Shown one piece after another: positions 7,593-15,870 of a stretch of 64,000 nucleotides of DNA. Position 1 is the first letter of the stretch. Every line of letters begins with the position of its first letter. The position numbers were made by a program, and so were the translations under genes. This DNA is from NIOZ-UU13 sp964417935 (GTDB taxonomy: Bacteria > Planctomycetota > Phycisphaerae > Sedimentisphaerales > Anaerobacaceae), in contig CAYQKF010000004.1 in assembly GCA_964417935.1 (NCBI GenBank), positions 1 to 64,000 on the forward strand. The letters run 5' to 3'. The notes beneath the pieces were generated by a model that did no database searches, was not told the DNA's origin, and was given only the letters and a program-made list of their open reading frames with translations.

Positions 7593-8300
7593 TCAGGCCC
7601 GCCAGGGGCGTTTTCTGTTTAATTTGCCGGAGAGGATGTTCTTGGCGATGAGGACATCTTCGATGACCTGGAAATCGAGCATGCCTACGCAGAGAAAATC
7701 GCCGCCGCCCTGGAAGGCATACTTGAAGCCGTCTCTGGGATAGATGGCTCCGGCGGCCAGGACCTTATAGGCAATCCAGGGCTTCTTGACGGCATTCATA
7801 AATTCGATGATTTTTTCCGGCGCAACGCACCACATATTATCGTGCGCGGGTAGGCCGGTGGCGGGCCTTTCTTCTTTTGGAGTAGCAGACCAGTAATTAT
7901 CTTTATGTAGAGTCTTCATATAAAAGTCAACATCCACCCCCGCCTTTTCAAGAGCAATAGGCACCGCTATATCGTGACAGGCAACACCTGCTATCAATCC
8001 ATTTTCTTTAATGAATGAAACGGCTTTGGCGAGCAGGTCAACCCGGTCGACCCTGGTCCAGGTGTCGGCGACCTGGCCCTGTATAAAGGCACCGACAGCG
8101 CCGTTATCAATTGCTATCTTTATCCTGCCTGTGAGGTCGTTTGATTGTGGGAAGCACTGTGCGAGCCACTGTATCCAGCCACCCCTTTCATTCCAGTATT
8201 TATTGATAACTCTGATGGTTGGCAGAGACTTGATCGAATCTGTGGTTTGTTTGGTTAGTTTCTTCATTTGTGCTACAAAAGCCTTCTCTTCAAGTCTCAA
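7593..8300 (-). CDS. TIM-barrel-like protein of unknown function, possibly lacking its Tat signal
   Basis: The 235-residue frame starts at TTG 8300. It has alternating short hydrophobic strands and helices typical of a TIM barrel (AVGAFIQGQVADTW; LIAGVACHDIAVPIALEKAG; DVDFYMKTLHK; FLCVGMLDFQVIEDVLIAKN). I do not recognise an exact family. In frame upstream of the TTG lies LRRVVSAAAAASA, which resembles the RR and Ala-rich core of a twin-arginine signal. It has no start codon before the in-frame TAG at 8346-8348, which sits in a small hairpin (8342-8357). The gene may have lost its natural start, or the protein may now be cytoplasmic. It follows mltA on the same strand. Confidence 0.6.
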   Translation of the reverse strand: MRLEEKAFVAQMKKLTKQTTDSIKSLPTIRVINKYWNERGGWIQWLAQCFPQSNDLTGRIKIAIDNGAVGAFIQGQVADTWTRVDRVDLLAKAVSFIKENGLIAGVACHDIAVPIALEKAGVDVDFYMKTLHKDNYWSATPKEERPATGLPAHDNMWCVAPEKIIEFMNAVKKPWIAYKVLAAGAIYPRDGFKYAFQGGGDFLCVGMLDFQVIEDVLIAKNILSGKLNRKRPWRA

Positions 8301-8326
8301 AGCTGATGCAGCGGCGGCAGCCGATA

Positions 8327-9655
8327 CTACCCTGCGAAGTACTCGCTACGCAGCGAGGATTTTAGAAACAGGTAGTATAGTTTTCCTTCCTGATAAGTTT
8401 GTCCTGCTAATTTGCCAGCCGTCTCGCCCTGGCCCATATAAATGTCACAACGGCCTGCCGCACGTATTGCTCCGCCTGTATCCTGGTCGAGGGCAAAGCC
8501 GCTGTAGAACTGATTAGAAACCGTCCCGCCTCTTGACTGAGGTAAAATGGTGGAGATGAAAGTTAAACATCCCCGCGGGAAAATCGATTTGTCGGTGGCG
8601 ATACTTCTGAATGCCGTTACCGGCTCATTAAGACTGCCGCGAGGGGCACCATCTTCCCTTTTAAAGAATACAAATCGCGGATTCCGCCGGACGTATGTAT
8701 CGACGAGCTCTTTGTGTTGTTTGAAGTAATCTATCATCGCAGACAGGCTGAGCTGGTCGCTGCCTATCCTGCCGTCTTTAACCAGTTCTTTAGAAACGCT
8801 TTTGTACTCATATCCGTTGTTGGCGGCATAGCCCACTGTAATCAGTTGTCCATCGGGCTGCCTGACCTTAGCTGACCCTTGAACGTGGGCGATATACACT
8901 TCGAACGGGTCGCCCAGCCAGGCTAATTCTGTACCGTGGAGCATCCTTGAATTTTCAATTACTGCCCGGGACGGATAAGGCCCGAGTTGACCATCTGCCC
9001 CGCGCCTTCCCAGGATTTCGCCGTCCGGGCCTTTCTCAAGGTCGGCGGGCATTTTATACAAAGGATATTGATAAAGATCGGTGCGAGACAATGAGCCGTC
9101 GAAAATCGGAGTGTAATAGCCCGTGAACAGAACCGTCCCTTTGTTGTCACATCCGACCGACATATAAACGTCAAATTTCTCTTGAATTGCCTCGTTCAGT
9201 TGTCTGCCCATCAGGCCTGAATCCAAAAGCTCAGCGAATGCATTCAGGCTGTCGATCGCGATGGTGTGAGTAATCTCGCCCCCGATGATTTGATTTTGCG
9301 TGGCAAAACGCAGGGGGAAGAATTGTCGGCTCGAAGGTTTCCGTAGATAATTCAGACTGTTGTCTATCGCCGTTCGTAGGTCAACCAGGTCAAGGCAGGC
9401 CATCGTGAAATCGGGAATCTCGTGAGGATTCGTTATTTTCCGCAAGGCCGGCTGACCGAACGGCAATGGCCTGTCATAAGCCGTCTCAACCTCTTTCATC
9501 TGAGTCCTGCAGCCGACAATAACAACTGTAATCAGTAACAATGCTGCCTGCACCCTCGTGCTTTCTTGCGCCTGCACTCGCGTTACCGCAGGTGCGAGCG
9601 AAGGCAAGAACGGGATTTTAGCAGGCACAGGTGAAAGTAAGATTTTGTTCTTCAT
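8327..9655 (-). CDS. mltA: membrane-bound lytic murein transglycosylase A (MltA), lipoprotein
   Basis: MltA cleaves peptidoglycan glycan strands with formation of 1,6-anhydro ends, acting from the outer membrane as a lipoprotein. The MltA barrel domain (e.g. LFTGYYTPIFDGSLSR, then YPLYKMPADL) is followed by the C-terminal 3D domain with ALDQDTGGAIRAAGRCDIYM, carrying the catalytic Asp region. From the ATG at 9655 (GGAG site) the product is 442 residues; ATG 9688 also has a strong G-rich site. The leader is unusual. MKNKILLSP is separated from the hydrophobic core and lipobox (ALLLITVVIVGC) by about 27 residues coded by a palindromic repeat (about 9543-9630). This may weaken export. Confidence 0.9.
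   Translation of the reverse strand: MKNKILLSPVPAKIPFLPSLAPAVTRVQAQESTRVQAALLLITVVIVGCRTQMKEVETAYDRPLPFGQPALRKITNPHEIPDFTMACLDLVDLRTAIDNSLNYLRKPSSRQFFPLRFATQNQIIGGEITHTIAIDSLNAFAELLDSGLMGRQLNEAIQEKFDVYMSVGCDNKGTVLFTGYYTPIFDGSLSRTDLYQYPLYKMPADLEKGPDGEILGRRGADGQLGPYPSRAVIENSRMLHGTELAWLGDPFEVYIAHVQGSAKVRQPDGQLITVGYAANNGYEYKSVSKELVKDGRIGSDQLSLSAMIDYFKQHKELVDTYVRRNPRFVFFKREDGAPRGSLNEPVTAFRSIATDKSIFPRGCLTFISTILPQSRGGTVSNQFYSGFALDQDTGGAIRAAGRCDIYMGQGETAGKLAGQTYQEGKLYYLFLKSSLRSEYFAG
9576..9599. repeat. palindromic repeat type C, copy inside the mltA leader
   Basis: These 24 bases are identical, in inverted orientation, to 10150-10173. Here they lie in frame within the signal-peptide region of MltA. 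Confidence 0.8.
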
Positions 9656-9690
9656 TCTGAACTCCAAATTCCATAGTTCGGTATTCATTT

Positions 9691-9725
9691 CCCCCCCTTC
9701 TTGCTTTCGCAAGAATGCAGGGGGG
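9691..9725. repeat. C-run/G-run hairpin upstream of mltA
   Basis: A run of Cs and a run of Gs flank an inner CTTGC-TTTC-GCAAG stem. It has the same overall architecture as repeat B at 4213-4249. On the minus strand its G run provides a Shine-Dalgarno-like sequence for the ATG at 9688. Confidence 0.5.
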
Positions 9726-10149
9726 ACAACTGCGTGCGGATATGTTACACGAATTGCAGCCGATTTTGAAAATAATATTTTACATAAATTGCTCCAAGAC
9801 AGTATTGCGTATTGCGTACTGCGAATAACGGATTGTTGGGTTCGAAAATCGGCCTTGGATTACGCTGATTGATGCATATAAAAGCGGCCTTTGTTAAACG
9901 GCGATAAATGCGACTTTTAGGTTTTCCTTGTTGGATCTCAGGAATAAAATGAATTGGAGAATTTGAACGCGGTTTTGTCCAATTTTATCAGAAAAAAAGG
10001 AGGTTTTTCTTGACGGCAAGATACTTAATTTGTTATAAATAGAATAGATAGAGTTTGGGAATTATTGGTTATCTAACTCTTGGAATTTTGTTTTTCGATA
10101 AAGGAAGATTCGTTGCGTGTCGGATACGGAGTTGCAGTGGAAACTTTGT

Positions 10150-10173
10150 GCTCGCACCTGCGGTAACGCGAGT
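10150..10173. repeat. palindromic repeat type C, intergenic copy
   Basis: Exact inverted copy of 9576-9599, located about 375 bases upstream of the LamG gene. Confidence 0.8.
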
Positions 10174-10382
10174 ACATGTGCTTCGCAGTTAAGTTTTTTA
10201 CATTTCAATTAACGGCTAATATTAGCTTTTTGAAGGAAGGAGGTAGTGTCAAGTCGTAAGACTTATCCTGGGCAAACAGAAACAATTTTTGATTTTTGAT
10301 ATTTCTCGTAAACAACAGGTGTTTTGATGTGTGGCCAAAACATAATTTATAGCTATCTTCATTTTTTTAAAGGAGAACTATT

Positions 10383-10403
10383 ATGTGTAGAAAAGTGGTT
10401 TAG
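10383..10403 (+). promoter_or_regulatory. six-codon minigene with a strong ribosome site (possible leader peptide)
   Basis: AAAGGAGAACTATT precedes an ATG that opens the frame MCRKVV followed by TAG. It lies 145 bases upstream of the LamG protein start and is on the same strand. It could be a leader peptide, or the remnant 5' end of a deleted exported-protein gene (MCRK resembles the start of a signal peptide). Confidence 0.35.
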
Positions 10404-10547
10404 TTACAAAGTTTTGAGGACAGAGAGGTGCTATAGTGACGTACGTGAAGTACGATGATTCTGGGTAGTTTCTGGGAGAGTGTTGGTAAACGAGTGGAAG
10501 TCAATTAAGTTAAGTCGCAGAGCGACTGATAGTGAGGAGTAAGTATC

Positions 10548-13223
10548 ATGAGAACTCGACTAATATATTTGATAGCAGTTTTGTTGATAGGATTCATAGG
10601 AATCGGTCCAAGCCACGCACAAGACGAAATCGAAAATATACTGGCTAACGGTGGCTTTGAGGACGGTATTGCTGTGCCGTGGAGCACATATGGTAGCGTT
10701 ACCACAGAAGTGGTTGAAGCATTGGTGGGCGCAGCGGTTCCCGAAGATCCGATTGAGGGAGACTTTTGTCTACATATTGTAGTTCCCGCAGCAGGTGCAA
10801 ATTTCTGGGATAGTGGTCTGCAGTATGCTGGACATGTTTTTGAACAAGGCAAGAAATACACTCTTTCCGCCTTTCTCAAGTGCAAGGAAGGTACACTGGA
10901 TATCAATTTCAAGCCGGAACTGGGACAAGATCCATGGCCGGGATATGGTGCGCAGTCCTTCACCATGACCGAAGAATGGACAGAATTTAGCACAACAACT
11001 CCTGTTTTTACTGAGGACGTCGATCCTGCTACCATCACATTCCACATAGCTTATACACCTGGTGATTTCTGGATAGATGGCGTAAGATGGTACGAAGGCG
11101 ACTATGTCCCACCTGAGCTCGGAAAGTCCGGATTGGCCTCGAAACCAGTCCCAGAGGATGGCGCCCTATATCTGGATACATGGGTGAGTCTTGTCTGGAA
11201 GGCGGGAGATTTTGCTCTCTCGCACGATGTGTACTTCGGCGATAATTTTGATGATATAAATGACGGCATCGGCGATACATTCAGAGGCAATCAAGCCTCG
11301 GCGAATTATATTGTTGGCTTTCTCGGTTTTGCTTTTCCGGACGGTCTTGTTCCGGGGGTGACTTACTACTGGCGAATCGATGAGGTCAATGACACCGACC
11401 CGAACAGTCCGTGGAAAGGGGATGTCTGGAGCTTCACGATTCCCCCCAAGAAGGCATACAATCCCGACCCGCCTGATGGCTCCATGTTTGAGAACCCGGA
11501 CGCGGAGCTTAGCTGGGAGCCCGGCTTCGGTGTAAAACTGCACTATATATATTTCGGCGACAATTTTGACGATGTGAATAATGCCACTGTCGGTATCCCC
11601 AGTGCACTTAACACCTATAATCCAGGCACGCTTGAATTAGAGAAGTTTTACTACTGGCGAATCGATGAATTTGACGGCTTCGCTACACATAAAGGCGATG
11701 TCTGGAGATTCAGAACACTACCTGTTATACCAATTTCTGATCCTGATCTTGTCGGCTGGTGGACGCTCGACGAGGGTATGGGTACTACTGTTGTTGATTG
11801 GTCCGGCCATGGCAATCATGGCACATTCCAGGGTGATCCACAGTGGGTGGCCGGAATGTTAGGCGGAGCGCTGGACTTTGATGGTAACGGAGACTACGTG
11901 GACTGCGGAAATGATGCGATATTCGACATTACGGATGCGTTCACAGTCGCGGCATGGATAAACATCAGGGCAGTTGCCAGCGACTGGTGTACTGTTGTCG
12001 CCAAGGGCGACAGCGCCTGGAGAATCTCTACCAACGGGAGCACTCAAGGCATGCACTTTGGGTTCGAGGATGGGTCCCGTGGATGGCAGGCGGCAAACTC
12101 GGCCAGTGAGCTGCCTTTGAATGAATGGCATTACGTCTGTGGAACGTATGATATCCAGAACGGCGGCCGCATCTATATCGATGGCGTATTAGACGGTACT
12201 AACTCTGATACCGGCGGCATCACCCTTTCTACGTACAACGTGTACATTGGTGAGAACGCCCAAGCCACAGGCCGCTTCTGGGACGGACTAATCGATAGTG
12301 TGCGCGTTTACGACAAGGCGCTGACAGCCGAAGAGATTAAGTTAGCCATGCGAGGTGACCCGTTGGTTGCCTGGGGTCCAAACCCGAGTCCCGGCTCAAC
12401 ACCATACATCAGGGACGCAACGTCCCTTAGCTGGTCGAAGGGAGATAATGCATCTCAGCATGATGTTTACTTCGGCACCTATAGAGATGCCGTTGCCGAT
12501 GCCGATTCATCTGATACGACCGCTATATATCGAGGCCGACAGAGCGTTACTATTTACACTCCACCCGATGTCGAATGGGGTGGCGGGCCTTACTACTGGC
12601 GCGTCGATGAGTATAATACCGACGCGACAATCAGCAAAGGCAACTTATGGAGTTTCACGGTAGCCGACTTCATTGGGATAGACGACATTGAGGACTACAA
12701 CGACTATCCGCCCGACGAGATATTCAGTACGTGGATAGACGGATGGGAAGTCCCAACGAATGGCTCTATGGCAGGTCATGCTGAGCCTCCTTTTGCCGAG
12801 ACAAATATTGTTCACGGCGGCGGTCAATCAATGCCGGTTTACTACGAAAACAATTTAAAGTACTCTGAGGTAACCATGACGTTGGTTTATCCGCGTAATT
12901 GGACAGAAGAAGGTGTAGGAGTATTGTCGCTGTGGTTCTATGGCGATGCCTCTAACGCCGCTGAACCGATGTATGTGGCTCTCAACGGCAGCGCGGTGGT
13001 CTATCACGATAATCCTAACGCGGTGTTGATAGATACCTGGACACAATGGACTATCGACTTACAGGAGTTTGCAGCTCAGGGTGTGAACCTTGCCAATGTC
13101 AATACGATTTCTATTGGTTTCGGCGATAAAAACAATCTGCGGGCTGGCGGTTCAGGTGTAGTCTTTTTTGATGATATTCGGCTGTATCGACCGGCACAAC
13201 CTGAGCCAGAACCGGCACCGTAA
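10548..13223 (+). CDS. secreted LamG-domain multimodular surface protein
   Basis: The 891-residue product has a Sec signal (MRTRLIYLIAVLLIGFIGIG, cut near SHA-QD) and no catalytic domain. Order of modules: a CBM4/9-like jelly roll (about 30-185, ILANGGFEDG to FWIDGVRWYEG); two Fn3-like DVYFG/YYWRIDE modules (about 200-395, KLHYIYFGDNFDD and YYWRIDEFDGFATHKGDVW); a LamG/concanavalin-like domain (about 405-600, LVGWWTLDEGMG to GLIDSVRVYDKALTAEEIK); a third DVYFG module (about 610-705); and a C-terminal carbohydrate-binding-like domain (about 715-883) ending in FFDDIRLYRPAQ. Such proteins are frequent in Phycisphaerae and probably bind polysaccharides outside the cell. The ribosome site is GAGGAG. 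It is monocistronic and converges on the next gene. Confidence 0.85.
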   Translation: MRTRLIYLIAVLLIGFIGIGPSHAQDEIENILANGGFEDGIAVPWSTYGSVTTEVVEALVGAAVPEDPIEGDFCLHIVVPAAGANFWDSGLQYAGHVFEQGKKYTLSAFLKCKEGTLDINFKPELGQDPWPGYGAQSFTMTEEWTEFSTTTPVFTEDVDPATITFHIAYTPGDFWIDGVRWYEGDYVPPELGKSGLASKPVPEDGALYLDTWVSLVWKAGDFALSHDVYFGDNFDDINDGIGDTFRGNQASANYIVGFLGFAFPDGLVPGVTYYWRIDEVNDTDPNSPWKGDVWSFTIPPKKAYNPDPPDGSMFENPDAELSWEPGFGVKLHYIYFGDNFDDVNNATVGIPSALNTYNPGTLELEKFYYWRIDEFDGFATHKGDVWRFRTLPVIPISDPDLVGWWTLDEGMGTTVVDWSGHGNHGTFQGDPQWVAGMLGGALDFDGNGDYVDCGNDAIFDITDAFTVAAWINIRAVASDWCTVVAKGDSAWRISTNGSTQGMHFGFEDGSRGWQAANSASELPLNEWHYVCGTYDIQNGGRIYIDGVLDGTNSDTGGITLSTYNVYIGENAQATGRFWDGLIDSVRVYDKALTAEEIKLAMRGDPLVAWGPNPSPGSTPYIRDATSLSWSKGDNASQHDVYFGTYRDAVADADSSDTTAIYRGRQSVTIYTPPDVEWGGGPYYWRVDEYNTDATISKGNLWSFTVADFIGIDDIEDYNDYPPDEIFSTWIDGWEVPTNGSMAGHAEPPFAETNIVHGGGQSMPVYYENNLKYSEVTMTLVYPRNWTEEGVGVLSLWFYGDASNAAEPMYVALNGSAVVYHDNPNAVLIDTWTQWTIDLQEFAAQGVNLANVNTISIGFGDKNNLRAGGSGVVFFDDIRLYRPAQPEPEPAP

Positions 13224-13389
13224 GCCGGAATTTAGGTGGCCCCCATTGCTTCTGCTGTAAGGCATCCTGCGGATTGCGAAGCAAGATATGAGGGCACGGT
13301 TGATACGCCTGTTAGAAGTCCGTCGATGCGGCCTGTCCGGCGGCCAGACGGAGCGCCGGATGACGCACGTATGTATCCATATTGATAAC

Positions 13390-13425
13390 GCTCTGTTGAA
13401 AAGCTTATTGGGATTTCAACAGGGC
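13390..13425. terminator. hairpin between convergent genes
   Basis: GCTCTGTTGAAA pairs with TTTCAACAGGGC (one wobble) across a 12-base loop. It lies in the 240-base gap between the plus-strand LamG gene and the minus-strand prepilin gene, so it could serve both directions. There is no long U-tract. Confidence 0.45.
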
Positions 13426-13465
13426 AAAGAGACAAAAGGGAGAAACATAGGGCTTATTTGGTTGG

Positions 13466-14308
13466 TCATTTTACATAATTTTTAAAATTTCTCATCCAGT
13501 CCGGCCAAACTGGTGTGCCGACGGCAAGTGCGTCTTCGGCCCACATTCGATGCCATTTCAACTCCCATAATTCTTTAAGACCGACAGGCCTTACAGTGCC
13601 ATCCAGAAAGACACTATTTACCGTTCCGTTGTGCCGGTTTATGCAGAAATTCCGTATAGCGTTGTAATCCCACTGCCAATGGCATTGACCATCATATTCG
13701 GGCGGCTCGTCTGTTGCCTCCGGCAAGCCGTCAACCCACTGGCAATCAAGAAACACCGGTATATCATTACCCCCTTTGACATGGAGAGTCTTCCAGTTCT
13801 TCTCAAAATGATAGCCGCCGCTGTCATTAGCAACCCACCCGTTTAGCCCAAAGCTGCCATAGTCGCCCTGCATTGCCCAGCCCGGCACGGTAGGAATGGT
13901 CCCTTCGCCATATACACCCCAACCCACGAATGGACCTGTAAGCCCATCGCTAAAAAAAGTGGTAGTCGCCGGGCAAACTCGGATATTTGGTTCATGGCTA
14001 TAGTACGGTCGCATCGCAGCTACCCAACTGTTATGCGGGCTGCTACCTGCTTCCTTATTTAAATAGCCGTTGTTATCCTGGGCGTACATTGAAAAAGTCA
14101 GCCCCATTTGCCTGAGGTTAGACTGACAAGCAATGCTCTTTGCCTGCTTCTTTACCCGCTGGAGTGCCGGCAGCAAGATTGCCATCAACATCACAATGAT
14201 GGCAATAACCACTAAGAGTTCTATTAAGGTAAAGCCCGTTATAAATCTTCCGCTTTGGCGATTGGGAATTCTTGTTTCTAAAGGGGTAAATCCCCGCGGT
14301 TTATCCAT
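13466..14308 (-). CDS. prepilin-type N-terminal methylation domain / H-x9-DG protein
   Basis: From the ATG at 14308 the product is 280 residues. It carries a type IV pilin-like leader with GFTLIELLVVIAIIVMLMAI, where the cut falls before Phe, about 27 residues in. A pseudopilin helix (QRVKKQAKSIACQSNLRQMG) and a globular domain follow. The C-terminal motif His-x9-Asp-Gly (HNGTVNSVFLDG) marks the large planctomycete family of prepilin-like proteins. They are processed by prepilin peptidase and probably assemble with type II secretion or pilus-like machinery, but their role is not settled. An upstream ATG (14335) adds only 9 residues. Confidence 0.85.
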   Translation of the reverse strand: MDKPRGFTPLETRIPNRQSGRFITGFTLIELLVVIAIIVMLMAILLPALQRVKKQAKSIACQSNLRQMGLTFSMYAQDNNGYLNKEAGSSPHNSWVAAMRPYYSHEPNIRVCPATTTFFSDGLTGPFVGWGVYGEGTIPTVPGWAMQGDYGSFGLNGWVANDSGGYHFEKNWKTLHVKGGNDIPVFLDCQWVDGLPEATDEPPEYDGQCHWQWDYNAIRNFCINRHNGTVNSVFLDGTVRPVGLKELWELKWHRMWAEDALAVGTPVWPDWMRNFKNYVK

Positions 14309-14357
14309 AATAGTCCCACCGTTATATATGAGCACAATTTGATGCTAATATACAATT

Positions 14358-15512
14358 CTACTGTTCCTTGAGGCCTAAATTCAAGGAAAAACCTACGGCT
14401 GTCTCGTCCAGCTTCCAGTGCGATAGGAGGCGAAAATCTGTCAGCCAATACTCAGCCAAAACAGATAGGTCGTGAATATCTACTATTCGGTCGCCAAGAG
14501 GTGTCGGGCCAATGTCAACTGATGATTCATCCTGGAGCCAGTATTGAGCGAGCTTGCAAAAATCTGTTAGGTCCACCTTTTCATCCCGGTTAAAGTCAAC
14601 CACTGGCTCTATTGATACCTGCCAAAGGTCCCAATCACCTAACCCGCCGGGTCGGTCGGACTCGAAGAGAAGCGTTCGTCCGTCAGCAGAAATGCGCGGC
14701 CAATCCTCATCATCGGGGCTGTTGACAGATGGTCCAAGTTTCACGGGTGTGCCCCAGGCGCCTTGCGTCGTTTTGCGCGTGGCCATATATAGGTCGCAGA
14801 AAACACTGCCGTCAAGCTGGTTTGAGCCGAAGAAGAGTGTCAGCCCGTCGGCTGAGATACTTGGCCTCGCCTCCCAAAGCAAACTGTTGACTGTTGGCCC
14901 GAGGTTTACCGGCTCGCCCCAAACGCCATTTACTGTTGTCCGCGTAGTGACCCATAGGTCGGTTTCACCATAGATGCCGGGCCGATTAGAGCTAAAGTAG
15001 AGCGACAGTCCGTCTGCCGAGATGCTCGGGCCATCGTCATCGTATTGGGAGTTCACAATCGGCCCAAGAACCACAGGAATATCCCAGTCCGCATCTGTCG
15101 TGTTCCGCCTTGCCACCCACAGGTCGAAATCACCTGAGCCGCCGGGATGGTCGGAGGCAAAGAAGAGCGATAGACCGTCTGCCGAGATGTTCGAATCGAA
15201 TTCCTCATATACCGTATTCATAATCGGCCCAAGATTCACAGGCGCACTCCAGTCCTGGTCTGTCGCTTTGCGCGTGGCCACCCATATATCAAAACCACCT
15301 GAGCCGCCGAAGCGGTCGGAGTCGAAGTAGAGCGACAGGCAATCAGCCGAAATGCACGCCCCAGCTTCGGCGGCCTGGCTGTTGATGACCGGCCCAAGAT
15401 TGGTTGGGGCGCTGAAAGTAAAATCGGCGCCGGCATACCTTACACTAACCACACAAACGAGGACAAAACCAAGTGACACTATGCTAATTTTAGACTCGTC
15501 AACCAATTTCAT
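14358..15512 (-). CDS. exported PD40-repeat protein with dockerin-like tail
   Basis: The 384-residue product has an N-terminal hydrophobic leader (ISIVSLGFVLVCVVSVRYAG). Five WD40/PD40-type repeats follow (about 50-310), each with ISADGLSLYF-type and FDLWVATR-type segments; such repeats form TolB-like beta-propellers. A dockerin-like pair of EF-hand-type motifs comes next (DFNRDEKVDLTDFCKLAQYW and IVDIHDLSVLAEYWL, about 315-360). The last 20 residues (SHWKLDETAVGFSLNLGLKE) start like a LamG domain but end at once, so a C-terminal LamG domain appears to have been lost. No catalytic site is visible. It is a likely cell-surface or secreted binding protein. Confidence 0.75.
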   Translation of the reverse strand: MKLVDESKISIVSLGFVLVCVVSVRYAGADFTFSAPTNLGPVINSQAAEAGACISADCLSLYFDSDRFGGSGGFDIWVATRKATDQDWSAPVNLGPIMNTVYEEFDSNISADGLSLFFASDHPGGSGDFDLWVARRNTTDADWDIPVVLGPIVNSQYDDDGPSISADGLSLYFSSNRPGIYGETDLWVTTRTTVNGVWGEPVNLGPTVNSLLWEARPSISADGLTLFFGSNQLDGSVFCDLYMATRKTTQGAWGTPVKLGPSVNSPDDEDWPRISADGRTLLFESDRPGGLGDWDLWQVSIEPVVDFNRDEKVDLTDFCKLAQYWLQDESSVDIGPTPLGDRIVDIHDLSVLAEYWLTDFRLLSHWKLDETAVGFSLNLGLKEQ

Positions 15513-15810
15513 CTTAAACCATCCTTCCGGGCTTTACTCGTGCTCACCATCAGATATTCTATCTTACTGAGAGAAAAATGTCAAATAGAAATACCCAGAG
15601 AGGTGCTTTGCTCCGAGAAATTCTGCTTTTTCAGCCCTTCCTGCAAAAACCAACAGCACTCAACTCAATCACAGCAGATTTAAACAACGCCAAACATCTT
15701 AGGCAAGAGAACAATTTCAGAAAAAAACGCTTTTCTCATCATTTTCTCATGTTTGATTTCATAATATTGTGCTTGAAAATGTCTGCGTAGGCGTAGGGTC
15801 CTATTTAGGG

Positions 15811-15841
15811 CAGCCTGACCACGGTGGCAGGCTGTGAAATT
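15811..15841 (+). promoter_or_regulatory. shared upstream hairpin element, copy 1
   Basis: CAGCCTG-ACCACGGTGG-CAGGCTG forms a stem (CAGCCTG with CAGGCTG) around a palindromic CCACGGTGG. A 27/31 identical copy lies at 17183-17213. Both copies end about 25-30 bases before the start codon of an acidic-tail PepSY-like gene, suggesting a common regulatory leader. A dispersed repeat is the alternative. Confidence 0.5.
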
Positions 15842-15870
15842 CTTGGTCCTTTTATTGAAGGAGATCAATT

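Larger units (their letters stand above)
9713..10547. other. long intergenic region upstream of the LamG gene
   Basis: About 830 bases without a convincing long gene, between divergent mltA and the LamG protein gene. It contains a gtattgcgtactgcgaata simple repeat (about 9802-9832), the C-type repeat copy at 10150-10173 and the six-codon frame at 10383-10403. I see no confident promoter. Confidence 0.5.

Noticed and set aside
10255..10320. Possible c-di-GMP riboswitch (CCTGGGCAAACAG resembles part of GEMM)
   Set aside because: The second conserved half (GACGCAAAGCC type) and the closing helix are missing.
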